DNA from: an uncultured Lachnospiraceae bacterium
GTDB lineage: Bacteria; Bacillota; Clostridia; Lachnospirales; Lachnospiraceae
Assembly (NCBI GenBank): GCA_951802115.1
Contig: CATOPL010000019.1
Span: 1 to 64,000 of the forward strand
Direction: 5' to 3'
DNA length: 64,000 bases
Shown: positions 34,958 to 43,531 of the stretch, piece by piece
Layout of the letters: each line of letters begins with the position of its first letter
Position numbering within the stretch: the first letter of the stretch is position 1
Notes under the pieces: generated by a model
The model's input: only the letters and a program-made list of their open reading frames with translations
Databases searched by the model: none
What the model was told of the DNA's origin: nothing
Program-made: the position numbers and the translations under genes

Positions 34958-35953
34958 GTGAAAAACACAAGATTATGGATTGCGGATCCGGAAGTTTCCT
35001 ACGCGGAAGCTTTTCGTGAGTACGTAAATCTGAAAAAAAGTCATTTGTTTCAGGTAAGAATGTGTACTGAACAGGACCAGCTTGTGAAAGCGCTTTCCGA
35101 AGAAAAGATTGAAATATTGCTGATATCAGCAGAATGGTATGAAAATGTGAAAGATTTCATCCGGAATGAATGTGTGATCTTTTTATCTGCGGGAAGCCTT
35201 CCAAAAGAACTGAACCGGTTCCCGGCTGTGTACAAGTATCAGTCTGCGGAGAACATTCTGCGGGAAATTATGTATTATTATTCGGAACAGGACGAAGAAG
35301 AGTGCTATACACAGGTGCAGAGGGATAACAGAGTGATCGGGATATATTCTCCGTCGGAAGGTGTCAGGAAAAATAAGTTTGCGCTTACTTTGGGACAGGT
35401 GATCGCAGAGGATCGGAATGTTTTATATCTGAATCTGGAAGAATGCTCCGGATTTTCTGAGATTCTGGATGGAAGTCACTGGAACCTGACAGATCTAATC
35501 TACTATCTTAGACAAAATAAAGCTTCGTTTCTGTATCGTTTTAACAGTATGATAAAGAAACTGGACCGGATGGATTATATTCCGCCCTGTGAGTCCTATG
35601 CGGATTTTCAGCAGATTACGGCAGAAGAATGGCAGCGTTTGCTGCATCTGATACGAACACAGAGCACATACGATGTTATCATACTGGATTTTGGCAATGT
35701 TACAGGCCATGAGGTCGATCTGCTCAGACAGTGTAGCGGTATTTATGTACCGGCCGGTCCGGATCTGATCTCACAGGGCAGGCTTGGACAGTGGGAGAAG
35801 CATCTTCAGGTGTCAGACGGAATGGATATACTGGAAAAACTTCAAAAGCTGGAGTTGCCGGAATTCGGTATGGATTTGTATTGTGAAGAGGATCTCTTCA
35901 TGCTGCCTCAGCAGGAACCGGCGTTCTTTATCCGGGGATTGCTGGAGGAATAG
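34958..35953 (+). CDS. CpaE/TadZ-like localisation ATPase (degenerate P-loop)
   Basis: 331 residues. An N-terminal receiver-like domain (~residues 1-110, with LWIADPE and ILLISAEW) is followed by a MinD/ParA-like domain (~125-320, with VLYLNLEE and YDVIILDFG). The expected Walker KGGxGKT is replaced by SPSEGVRKNKFA, so ATP hydrolysis is doubtful, as in many TadZ proteins that position the Tad machine. The start is a GTG at 34958 behind CAGGAGGTAAT. It is the first gene of the Tad locus and lies 8 bases before the CpaF gene. Confidence 0.8.
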   Translation: MKNTRLWIADPEVSYAEAFREYVNLKKSHLFQVRMCTEQDQLVKALSEEKIEILLISAEWYENVKDFIRNECVIFLSAGSLPKELNRFPAVYKYQSAENILREIMYYYSEQDEEECYTQVQRDNRVIGIYSPSEGVRKNKFALTLGQVIAEDRNVLYLNLEECSGFSEILDGSHWNLTDLIYYLRQNKASFLYRFNSMIKKLDRMDYIPPCESYADFQQITAEEWQRLLHLIRTQSTYDVIILDFGNVTGHEVDLLRQCSGIYVPAGPDLISQGRLGQWEKHLQVSDGMDILEKLQKLELPEFGMDLYCEEDLFMLPQQEPAFFIRGLLEE

Positions 35954-35961
35954 GAGGTATC

Positions 35962-37221
35962 ATGGAACAGGTATCAGAGACGTCGGAGAAATTTCTGGAA
36001 TTAAAAAGACAGGTTCTTGATCGGGTGGATCTGAGCAGGGAAGTACCGGATGAAGAGATGCAGGATCTGATTGACGAAGTTGTGCTTTCTTATGGCAAAG
36101 AGCAGCAGATTACGCTGAACGAAAAGTGCCGCATGAAAAAAGAACTGTTTCACGCTCTTCGAAAAATGGACGTGCTTCAGGAGCTTCTGGATGAGCCGGG
36201 AGTAACGGAGATCATGGTAAACGGCATGGACGGAATCTTTCTTGAAAGGAACGGAAGTCTGACGCGCTGGGAAAAGAATTTTTATTCCCGGGAGCGGATT
36301 CTGGATATTATTCAGCAGATGACGGGCGCCTGCAACCGGATTGTCAACGAATCACAGCCGATCGTGGATGCAAGGCTTGAGAATGGCGACCGACTGCATG
36401 TTGTTCTTCCTCCTGTAGCTGTAAACGGACCGATCATTACAATACGACGATTTCCTGAAAGTCCTGTAACAATGGAGAAGCTTCTGGAAATGGGAAGTCT
36501 CTCTCAGGAGGAAGCGCTGTTTTTGAAAGATGCAGTGCAGGCGGGATATTCAATTCTGATTGCAGGCGGTACCGGATCAGGGAAAACCACCTTTTTAAAC
36601 GCACTCTCAGAATATATTCCCGAAGGAGAACGGGTTATTGTCATTGAAGACACTGCAGAACTGCAGATTCAAAATGTGGAGAATCTGGTTCGCCTGGAAA
36701 CCCGGACTTCTGGTGTAGAAGACTGCAGAGAGATTACAGTCCGCGATCTGATCCGCGCATCGCTTCGCATGAGACCAACCCGCTTAATTGTAGGAGAGGT
36801 AAGAGGCGCTGAGGCTTTTGAGCTTCTGACCTGTCTGAATACGGGGCATGACGGGAGTTTTTCAACCTGTCATGCCAACAGTACGCGGGATACGGTCAGT
36901 CGCCTGGAAACCATGGTACTGATGGGGATGGAATTGCCCCTGCAGGCAATCCGGAGGCAGATTGCTTCCGGCATTGACCTTATCGTTTATCTCGGAAGAC
37001 TGCGGGACAAAAGCCGCAGACTTCTGGAAATCACAGAAGTGACCGGTATGGAAGGGGAGCAGGTGGAGCTGAATCCGCTGTTTCTCTTCCGGGAAACCGG
37101 TGAAGTGTCCGGCAGAATCTGCGGGATACAGGAAAAAACAGGAGATATGATAAATATTGAAAAATTTCAGCGCGCCGGGATTACGGCAGTTCAGGAAGGG
37201 AATGTTTCTGGATCTTTTTAA
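35962..37221 (+). CDS. CpaF/TadA-type secretion ATPase
   Basis: 419-residue hexameric motor of the Tad branch of type II/IV systems. Walker A AGGTGSGKT (201-209), the Asp box VIVIEDTAE (~225), Walker B IVGEVRG (~275) and the His box TGHDGSFSTCHANS (~300) are all intact, so it should be active. The N-terminal ~80 residues are the usual helical CpaF domain. The ATG lies 8 bases after the previous stop with TAGGAGGT; the 3' end overlaps the TadB-like gene by 20 bases. Confidence 0.93.
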   Translation: MEQVSETSEKFLELKRQVLDRVDLSREVPDEEMQDLIDEVVLSYGKEQQITLNEKCRMKKELFHALRKMDVLQELLDEPGVTEIMVNGMDGIFLERNGSLTRWEKNFYSRERILDIIQQMTGACNRIVNESQPIVDARLENGDRLHVVLPPVAVNGPIITIRRFPESPVTMEKLLEMGSLSQEEALFLKDAVQAGYSILIAGGTGSGKTTFLNALSEYIPEGERVIVIEDTAELQIQNVENLVRLETRTSGVEDCREITVRDLIRASLRMRPTRLIVGEVRGAEAFELLTCLNTGHDGSFSTCHANSTRDTVSRLETMVLMGMELPLQAIRRQIASGIDLIVYLGRLRDKSRRLLEITEVTGMEGEQVELNPLFLFRETGEVSGRICGIQEKTGDMINIEKFQRAGITAVQEGNVSGSF

Positions 37222-37903
37222 AGGAATGTTACTGATTCTTACAGGCTCCTGGCTGTTCTATGATTCTGTCTTTGCAGCTTTGTTTCTGCTCCCTTTTCTC
37301 TGGCTGTGGCACAGAGAGTGCAGAAGGTCAAGAGAACAAAAAGCGGAAGAACAGTTTCAAAAAATGTTTCGGGAATGGATTCTCCTGCTTTCTTCATCTT
37401 TATCGGCCGGGTATTCGGTAGAAAATGCTTTTGGACAAACCTGCAGAGAACTGAAAATGATGTTTCCGTGTGGAGGCATTATGATGGATGAACTGAAAGA
37501 AATGCTGGCAAAGCTGGAGAATAATCAGCGGCCGGAAACGGTTTTGAGCGAATTTGCCGGGAGATATCCTCTGGAAGAAGTCAGAAGTTTTGTGGAAGTA
37601 TTCTGTACGGCACGTATAAGCGGCGGAAGCCTGAATGCAGTCATACAGAGTACTGCAACGCAGATGGCGGAGATTATGGATACCAGACGTGAAATCAGAA
37701 CACTGCTTGCTGCCAGGGTATATGAACAGAAGATTATGTCCGTAATGCCGGCAGCAGTTCTTCTGTATATACGGATCGGTTCGGGAGAATTTCTGGAAGA
37801 GCTGTATCATAATCCGGCAGGGATCGCCGTTGCAACGTTATGTCTTGGAATTTATCTTTCGGCTTATCTGCTCGGGAAAAGGATGGTGAGGTTTGAAATA
37901 TAG
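37202..37903 (+). CDS. TadB-like inner-membrane platform protein
   Basis: 233 residues: two short N-terminal spans (~residues 8-37), a cytoplasmic T2SSF-type four-helix domain (~60-190, with LLSSSLSAGYSVENAF and FCTARISGGSLNAVI), then two C-terminal spans (~183-225). It probably contacts the CpaF ATPase from the membrane. The ATG at 37202 follows AGGAAGGG inside the cpaF end; a TTG at 37157 would lie deeper in cpaF without a ribosome site. Confidence 0.85.
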   Translation: MFLDLFKGMLLILTGSWLFYDSVFAALFLLPFLWLWHRECRRSREQKAEEQFQKMFREWILLLSSSLSAGYSVENAFGQTCRELKMMFPCGGIMMDELKEMLAKLENNQRPETVLSEFAGRYPLEEVRSFVEVFCTARISGGSLNAVIQSTATQMAEIMDTRREIRTLLAARVYEQKIMSVMPAAVLLYIRIGSGEFLEELYHNPAGIAVATLCLGIYLSAYLLGKRMVRFEI

Positions 37904-39092
37904 GACAAAATTGTGTCTGACAGCGTTGACAGGCGGATTTTTGACACTTGTTTTTTTCCTGTACGGACTGAAAAGCAGAGAAATATTACAGTATCTCCAA
38001 AGGCCGGAAAAAGGAGCAGGAGATCGAAAAACAGAAGTTCAGGTTGAGATGGAAGGGGAGAAGTATCCATTTGAGGTGACGGTTCGGGAGGTTCCATATA
38101 AGGAAGAGGAAGTCTCTCAGATACTGCAGTCTGCTTCTGAAAATCTTAATTCCGTATTTTTAAAGGAGAATACTGATTTTGAACATGTTGTGCAGGAGGT
38201 ATCCATGCCGACTGAATATCTGGATACGGGGATAAGCATTCAGTGGTATCTGGATTCATGGGATTATGTTGAACCGGATGGAACTGTAAAAAATGAACTG
38301 CTGAAAGAAGCGGTTTCTGTAAAAATACAGGCAGTGCTGACACTGGGAGAGGAAGAGCTTATATGGGAGAAGACCATGCAGGTAAGGCCGCCGGAACATC
38401 CGGATACAGGGCAAAAACTTCGGATGCTGGAGCATGAGATTGTAAAAGCACAGGAGAACGATGCGGATAAGCTACAACTCCCGGATACCGTTGCAGGAGA
38501 ATCGATTGTCTGGTATCAGGCGGCAGATAAGCGGTGGATCTGGATATGTGTACTGACGATTCTGTCTCTTGCCGCAACTGCTGCAGGAAAGAGGCAGGAG
38601 GAAGACTTGCTGCGGAAAAAAAAAGAACGCGGACTGCAGCTTGACTATCCGGAGATTGTGAGCCGGCTGAGTCTTTATATGGGAGCCGGAATCAGTACCA
38701 GAAAAGCATGGGAGAGAATCGTAGACGATTATGAAAGAAAAACAGAAACAGATTCTGTAAGGCATACGGCGTATGAGGAGATGCGGATCACATTGCATGA
38801 GATGCAAAGCGGGATAGCGGAAGCGCCGGCTTATGAACGTTTTGGGAAAAGATGCCGTATGCCGGCATATCTGAAGCTGGGAACATTGCTGAGTCAGAAT
38901 CTGAGAAAAGGCACAAAAAATCTGTCGGAACTTCTGCAGGAAGAATCCAGAGAGGCGTTTGAAAACCGAAGGGCAATGGCAAAAAAAATGGGAGAAGAGT
39001 GTGAAAGCAGACTGCTTTTTCCCATGCTGCTGATGCTTTTGACGATATTGGTGATAGTTATGTATCCGGCAGCCGTTTCATTTCGGGCGTAA
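37893..39092 (+). CDS. TadC-like platform protein with large N-terminal extracytoplasmic domain
   Basis: 399 residues. An N-terminal span (~8-25), an external domain of ~185 residues (~30-212) with no recognised family, a second span (~215-231), then a T2SSF-type cytoplasmic domain (~245-375, with LSLYMGAGISTRKAWERI and LGTLLSQNLRKGTKNL) and a final span. Ordinary TadC proteins are about 300 residues and lack the external domain. The start is TTG at 37893, three bases after GGTGAGG and overlapping the tadB-like stop; no better start exists. Confidence 0.82.
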   Translation: MKYRTKLCLTALTGGFLTLVFFLYGLKSREILQYLQRPEKGAGDRKTEVQVEMEGEKYPFEVTVREVPYKEEEVSQILQSASENLNSVFLKENTDFEHVVQEVSMPTEYLDTGISIQWYLDSWDYVEPDGTVKNELLKEAVSVKIQAVLTLGEEELIWEKTMQVRPPEHPDTGQKLRMLEHEIVKAQENDADKLQLPDTVAGESIVWYQAADKRWIWICVLTILSLAATAAGKRQEEDLLRKKKERGLQLDYPEIVSRLSLYMGAGISTRKAWERIVDDYERKTETDSVRHTAYEEMRITLHEMQSGIAEAPAYERFGKRCRMPAYLKLGTLLSQNLRKGTKNLSELLQEESREAFENRRAMAKKMGEECESRLLFPMLLMLLTILVIVMYPAAVSFRA

Positions 39093-39184
39093 TCTGTTTT
39101 GCGTAACTGGTCCGGGTGCTGAGTGGTAAATACGCTGAGCAGCATGTTAAGAGAGAAACATGCAGAATTTAAATGGGAGGAAAT

Positions 39185-39361
39185 ATGAGAATAATAAGAT
39201 TCTGGAAAGACTTTTGGAACGATGAAAGCGGTATGGGAGTAGTGGAGGTTATTCTGATCATTGTGGTGCTGATTGGACTGGTAATTATTTTTAAAAATCA
39301 GATTACAGGAGTCGTAAATGAAATTTTTGAGAAGATCGTCTCTCAAAGTCGCAGTGTATAA
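39185..39361 (+). CDS. Flp-type prepilin (small major pilin candidate)
   Basis: 58 residues: a short basic leader, then DESGMGVVEVILIIVVLIG, where G-x-x-x-x-E with a 17-residue hydrophobic helix is the class III prepilin pattern (cut after Gly20 or so, mature Glu at +5). The rest is a short amphipathic tail. It is the likely fibre subunit cut by the peptidase encoded at 41588. The ATG follows GGGAGGAAAT. Overlaps the next gene by 44 bases. Confidence 0.8.
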   Translation: MRIIRFWKDFWNDESGMGVVEVILIIVVLIGLVIIFKNQITGVVNEIFEKIVSQSRSV

Positions 39362-40754
39362 AAAAGTATCAGGACAAATCACTATCTGGACGGCATTGTG
39401 TTTTCTGGTGTTTACAGGATTGTATCTGGCGTGCCTTCAGTCCGTACGGATGCAGTATCAGAAAAAACAGGCGGAACAGGCGACAGAAGCAGGTATGTTT
39501 TCTCTTTTCTCGGAATTTGAGCCGCATTTGCTGGAACAATATGACCTATTCTGCCTTGATACTTCTTTTGGCGGCAGAACGGAGAGAACAGATGAACTGA
39601 GCAGTCATTTGTGGGAGTTTACAGAGAACAATTCGGCGGCGGATGAAATGGCTGTAGAAGGCGTGGAGATCAAGAACATGGTCCGCATTACAGATGGATC
39701 CGGATCTGCTTTTTTCCGTCAGGGGGTGGAGATCATGAAAGAAAAAACAGGCATGTCTCTGGCGGAAGACTGGCTCCTTCAGAAAGTACTTCAGGAAAGA
39801 GCGGAGGAAAATACAAGAAAATTTCAGGAAGACTGTGCACGTTATGAAGGAAGTGTCAGAGATTATGAGGATGAGGAGGACGATGAAGAGGGGGAAGACC
39901 GAAGCCTTGCTCCGCAGGCGCGTCAGTGGGATGGTATCTGGAACAGCTTTACACTGGCAAAAGCAGTTCCGGATGGCTGTTATGTTTCAGAGAAAGCGAT
40001 ATCCCTGGAGACAACGCCGTCGCACAGAGAGCTTTCTGTCGGCGTGGGTCTTCCGTCAGGGACCGAGAATCAGCTTATCCAAAAGCAGTTATTTATCAGT
40101 TACTTATGTGAATATATGAAACATGCACAGGAAATGCTCCCGGAGACGGAAAGGAAAGGATATCTGGATTATCAGCTGGAATATGTGATTGCAGGAAAAG
40201 GTACTGACAGAGAAAATCTCAGCAATGTGATTGGAAAGCTTTTGCTGTTCCGGGAGGGAATAAATTATATATTCCTTCTTACACATCCGCCGCTTCGCGA
40301 AAAGGCGGAGATTCTGGCATTGATGCTTGCCGGTATGACCGGCAATGAAGGGGTGATTAAAGGTCTGGAACAGTTGATATTATTAGGATGGGCCTATGGA
40401 GAAAGCCTGGTGGAGGTTCGTCAGCTCCTGCTTGGAAATGAGCTTGCTGCGGTCAAGACGGAAAAGGACTGGCGTGTACCTTTGTCCAGTCTCCTGACCG
40501 TTCTAAATGATCCGGGCAGATATGACAAGGCGACCGGGAAACAGGAAGGGATCTGTTATGAGACTTTTCTGCGTATGTTTCTGACGATGGAATCTGCAGA
40601 AACACTTTCTATGAGGGCGCTGGACATTATTGAAGGAGAAACCAGGCGAATGAATGGATGTGCAGATCTCCATCTGGATCACTGTGTGGACTATTTGACA
40701 GCACAGATATGGGTGGGGGATCTGTACCTGGAAAGAAGCTATGGATATGAATGA
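39318..40754 (+). CDS. Tad-locus pseudopilin-like secreted protein (DUF5702-like)
   Basis: 478 residues. A single N-terminal span (~20-42, ITIWTALCFLVFTGLYLACL) precedes a large exported part; TadE/TadG-type topology. An acidic stretch (DYEDEEDDEEGED, ~residue 183) divides it. Resembles proteins annotated DUF5702 in Lachnospiraceae Tad loci (from memory, not searched). The start overlaps the Flp gene by 44 bases with CAGGAG upstream. Probably a minor pilus or machine component; function otherwise unknown. Confidence 0.7.
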   Translation: MKFLRRSSLKVAVYKKVSGQITIWTALCFLVFTGLYLACLQSVRMQYQKKQAEQATEAGMFSLFSEFEPHLLEQYDLFCLDTSFGGRTERTDELSSHLWEFTENNSAADEMAVEGVEIKNMVRITDGSGSAFFRQGVEIMKEKTGMSLAEDWLLQKVLQERAEENTRKFQEDCARYEGSVRDYEDEEDDEEGEDRSLAPQARQWDGIWNSFTLAKAVPDGCYVSEKAISLETTPSHRELSVGVGLPSGTENQLIQKQLFISYLCEYMKHAQEMLPETERKGYLDYQLEYVIAGKGTDRENLSNVIGKLLLFREGINYIFLLTHPPLREKAEILALMLAGMTGNEGVIKGLEQLILLGWAYGESLVEVRQLLLGNELAAVKTEKDWRVPLSSLLTVLNDPGRYDKATGKQEGICYETFLRMFLTMESAETLSMRALDIIEGETRRMNGCADLHLDHCVDYLTAQIWVGDLYLERSYGYE

Positions 40755-40808
40755 TTCTGGATATACGATTCATTTTACAGGTAAAGAAAAGGAAGGAGGC
40801 ATGGAGGG

Positions 40809-41603
40809 ATGTCCTTCTGCTGCAGGGAAAAATTTAATCTAAAAAAAACTCTCCAGATACCCCGCATACATAACGTGCTGTGTAAAAACAGGCGGACAGG
40901 CAGAAGGGCTTCCCTGGATGTCTCAAAAACGTGTTATATGGTACAGCGGGCAAAAAGCAAGGTACAGGCATACTCCGGAAAAGGAAGTATGACAGTGGAA
41001 GCTTCTCTGGTGATTCCGTTCTTTCTGTGTGCGGTTACTGCACTGCTGTATCTTTTTTCTTATACCGCGATACAGGCGGATGAGAGCAGAAAGCTGACAG
41101 AGCGTGCAGAGCTCCTGGCAATTACAGCAGGGCAGGCGTATGATACTGACCCATACATAAGACTTTATGATGCAGATTTGGTTTCGCTTCCATTCCCGGT
41201 TCTGGCCTTTGGCAAAAAACTGGTGACAAAAAAGGCAGTAGTCCGGGCGTGGGTTGGATATACGGGAGAATCCTTTCAAAACCGCGCAGAACAGTCCATC
41301 GTATATATAACACCAGCAGGAGACGTATACCATAAAAGCAGGGACTGTACTTATATCAAACTTTCCATTCGTCAAATAACTGCAAAGCAGCTTAGTGTGG
41401 AACGAAATCAGTCAGGCGGCAGGTATACAGCCTGTATTTACTGTTTCCGCAAAGATATGCAGACCGGAATGGTTTATATTACGGACTATGGGACGAGTTA
41501 TCACAGCAGTGCAGGTTGTCAGGGGCTGAAAAGGACGGTGACAGCAGTGCCTTTATCGGAGACAGGAGGACGTCATGCCTGTTCCAGATGCGGGAAATTG
41601 TGA
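40809..41603 (+). CDS. TadE-like pseudopilin with duplicated Cys module
   Basis: 265 residues at most. A TadE-like segment GSMTVEASLVIPFFLC (~residue 59) with the conserved Glu starts a membrane helix to ~residue 89. The exported C-terminus has two copies of a ~45-residue module: YHKSRDCTYI...ACIYC (~173-214) and YHSSAGCQGL...ACSRC (~229-262), each one Cys then CxxC. These could bind metal or form disulfides outside the cell. The start is uncertain: the ATG at 40809 has GGAGGG only two bases upstream, and an out-of-frame ATG at 40801 is better spaced from AGGAGG. Confidence 0.72.
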   Translation: MSFCCREKFNLKKTLQIPRIHNVLCKNRRTGRRASLDVSKTCYMVQRAKSKVQAYSGKGSMTVEASLVIPFFLCAVTALLYLFSYTAIQADESRKLTERAELLAITAGQAYDTDPYIRLYDADLVSLPFPVLAFGKKLVTKKAVVRAWVGYTGESFQNRAEQSIVYITPAGDVYHKSRDCTYIKLSIRQITAKQLSVERNQSGGRYTACIYCFRKDMQTGMVYITDYGTSYHSSAGCQGLKRTVTAVPLSETGGRHACSRCGKL

Positions 41604-41974
41604 GCAGGTTGTGGATTTTCCTGCATCTGCTGTATCTGTCAGCGGAGGATATAAAAGAGCAGCAGATTTCCATGCCGGTAATTCTTGTGCTTGGAGGAAG
41701 CGGACTTTTACATGCGATTGCTGTGGGGCATATTCCTTCTGTTCTCCCTGGCTGTGCAGTGCTTATGATCGGTTTTTTAAGCCGGGAACGAATCGGATAT
41801 GGGGACGGGTGGCTGATGCTGGCACTGGGAATGTGGACAGATACTGCAGAGCTTCTTTTCCTTTTCTGGGGTGGGATTATGCTCGGGAGCCTGCATGCAT
41901 TTCTTTTTCAGGAAAAAGAATTCCCGCTGGTCCCCTTTTTGACGGCTGTCTATATTATGAAAGAGTGGTTATGA
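41588..41974 (+). CDS. Type IV prepilin peptidase (TadV/CpaA-like)
   Basis: 128 residues, the short A24 peptidase form. The two catalytic aspartates are visible in SAEDIKEQQI (~residue 20) and GYGDGWLML (~72), separated by hydrophobic helices. It should cut the Flp prepilin and the TadE-like proteins of this locus. The start codon is placed at ATG 41588, overlapping the previous stop; earlier in-frame TTG codons exist, so the N-terminus is uncertain. The stop overlaps the next start (ATGA). Confidence 0.82.
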   Translation: MREIVSRLWIFLHLLYLSAEDIKEQQISMPVILVLGGSGLLHAIAVGHIPSVLPGCAVLMIGFLSRERIGYGDGWLMLALGMWTDTAELLFLFWGGIMLGSLHAFLFQEKEFPLVPFLTAVYIMKEWL

Positions 41975-42399
41975 AGAAAAAAGGAAGATATGTACTGGAA
42001 GCTGCATTTCTGGTGCCGGGTATCTGCATATTGCTGGTATATCTGGTGTTTTTTACATTGTATGCACATGACTGTGCCGTGTGCGTGCATACTGCATTGG
42101 AATTTGGAATAAAAGGGTGTTATCAGGACGGACGTACAGATGGACAGATCAAAGAGACGCTGGAAAAAGACATGTTAGAAAAATTAGCTGAACGGCTTTT
42201 GTGGCTTGAAGAAAGAAGTGTGGAGGTTCGTGTAAATCCGGTTCGCATTACACTCCGGATAACGGGAACAGGCAGTTTCCTTCCGGTGAGCGGTCTGGAG
42301 ATAGAGAGGACGATTTGCCGGATACAGCCCTGTAAAACGATACGCAGAAGCAGATGGATGAGAGAAGGATGGAGGAAAGAGGATGGAGATACGATATAA
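41971..42399 (+). CDS. Second TadE-like pseudopilin
   Basis: 142 residues: MKKKGRYVLEAAFLVPGICILL is a TadE-like N-terminus with the conserved Glu before the hydrophobic helix (~10-35), followed by an exported alpha/beta part. The start overlaps the prepilin peptidase stop (ATGA), and the 3' end overlaps the FHA gene by 17 bases. It probably forms a minor pseudopilin with the other TadE-like proteins. A longer in-frame reading from 41575 translates the peptidase gene in another frame and is not real. Confidence 0.75.
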   Translation: MKKKGRYVLEAAFLVPGICILLVYLVFFTLYAHDCAVCVHTALEFGIKGCYQDGRTDGQIKETLEKDMLEKLAERLLWLEERSVEVRVNPVRITLRITGTGSFLPVSGLEIERTICRIQPCKTIRRSRWMREGWRKEDGDTI

Positions 42400-43438
42400 A
42401 AGAGATTTAAACAGCAACTATATGATTCTGACAGAAAAAGATCCGGGGGAAGAAAGTTATGAGCTCCGAATGATCACAGAAAACCGTATCTATGGCTTTC
42501 TTCCCTGTGTGGACCGGCGCCATGAGAACTATACAGAGTATTATTATGAGATAACCGGACGGCAGAGTATGGAGCTTTTATACGAGCGGAGGAAACTGAA
42601 TTTCAGACAACTGAAAGCACTGCTGCGGGAGCTTCTGCGAATCCTGGAATCAGCAGGGGAATATCTGCTGAATCCTGATCATCTGCTTCTTGATCCGGAA
42701 ACCATGTATCTGCATGCCCGATCAGAAAAACTGTGCGTCTGTTATTATCCGGGGGCTCAGAAGGAGATACAGGAATCCTTTCTTGAACTGGCAGAATATT
42801 TGCTGGGGAAACTGGATAAAAGTGACACGGAGGGAATCGAATTTGGATATGAGCTTTATCAAAGCGCACTAGAACCCAATTTCAGCCTCATGGAGCTTCT
42901 GGACAGACATACAGAAACGGAGAAAGAGCCACAAAAAGAGACGGTACAGCCAGCAGAAATCATGTCAGTACAGGAAGAAATGCTGGAAAAAACCGGGAGC
43001 TGGAAGAACTTTTTTAAAAGAAAGGGAAGGCAGACGGTATTGGAAGATTATGTGGCTGAAGATAATCTGCTCGGAAGCAAAACGGCGATATTTTTAAAAG
43101 AAGAAGCGATGCCGGAAACTGCCTGTCTTCAAAAAACAAAACGGGAGGGAGTCTTTTTAAGAAGTCTTAGTACAGATTATCCAAATTTTCAGGTGAACAG
43201 CGAGACTTTTTTGCTGGGTAAGAAAAAAGACAGTGTGGATGGATGTATTTCGGCGACTACAGTCAGCCGCATTCATGCGCGGATTACTTTTGACGGAGCG
43301 GTGTATTATGTAGAGGATTTAAACTCTACGAACGGGACATGGGCAGATCAGGTGCAGCTGAACCCATATGAGCCCTGCCCTCTGAGAACGGGAATGTATC
43401 TGACATTTGCAAGTGTCGAATATGAGGTGGAGCTGTGA
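42383..43438 (+). CDS. FHA-domain protein with N-terminal DUF6382-like domain (end of Tad locus)
   Basis: 351 residues, cytoplasmic. The N-terminal ~180 residues (NSNYMILTE, ENRIYGFLPCV, FRQLKALLREL) resemble the DUF6382 domain found with FHA domains in clostridia. A charged linker follows, then a C-terminal FHA domain (~265-345): FLLGKKKDSVDGCIS, SRIHARI and LNSTNGTW contain the phosphothreonine-binding Arg, Ser, His and Asn positions. FHA domains read Ser/Thr phosphorylation, implying kinase control of the Tad machine, but no kinase gene is in the window. Overlap with the preceding gene supports co-transcription. Confidence 0.82.
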   Translation: MEIRYKRDLNSNYMILTEKDPGEESYELRMITENRIYGFLPCVDRRHENYTEYYYEITGRQSMELLYERRKLNFRQLKALLRELLRILESAGEYLLNPDHLLLDPETMYLHARSEKLCVCYYPGAQKEIQESFLELAEYLLGKLDKSDTEGIEFGYELYQSALEPNFSLMELLDRHTETEKEPQKETVQPAEIMSVQEEMLEKTGSWKNFFKRKGRQTVLEDYVAEDNLLGSKTAIFLKEEAMPETACLQKTKREGVFLRSLSTDYPNFQVNSETFLLGKKKDSVDGCISATTVSRIHARITFDGAVYYVEDLNSTNGTWADQVQLNPYEPCPLRTGMYLTFASVEYEVEL

Positions 43439-43471
43439 AAAATCCGTACGGAAGGTATTTCCAACTTCCGG

Positions 43472-43500
43472 TTGCATTGCAGTTGCAAAACCGCTATACT
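43472..43500 (+). promoter_or_regulatory. Promoter of tatD
   Basis: TTGCAT (43472-43477), a 17-bp spacer and TATACT (43495-43500), 31 bases before the ATG. A GGAAG/CTTCC inverted repeat lies just upstream (43450-43469). Confidence 0.7.
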
Positions 43501-43531
43501 GTTATCAAATATGGCGGATGGGAGATGCTTT

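Noticed and set aside
41575..41970. Long frame reading through the prepilin peptidase gene into the second TadE-like gene
   Set aside because: The ATG at 41575 is well placed after AGGAGG, but the first 132 codons are the peptidase gene in another frame with odd composition. Only the part from 41971 has a sensible TadE-like start.
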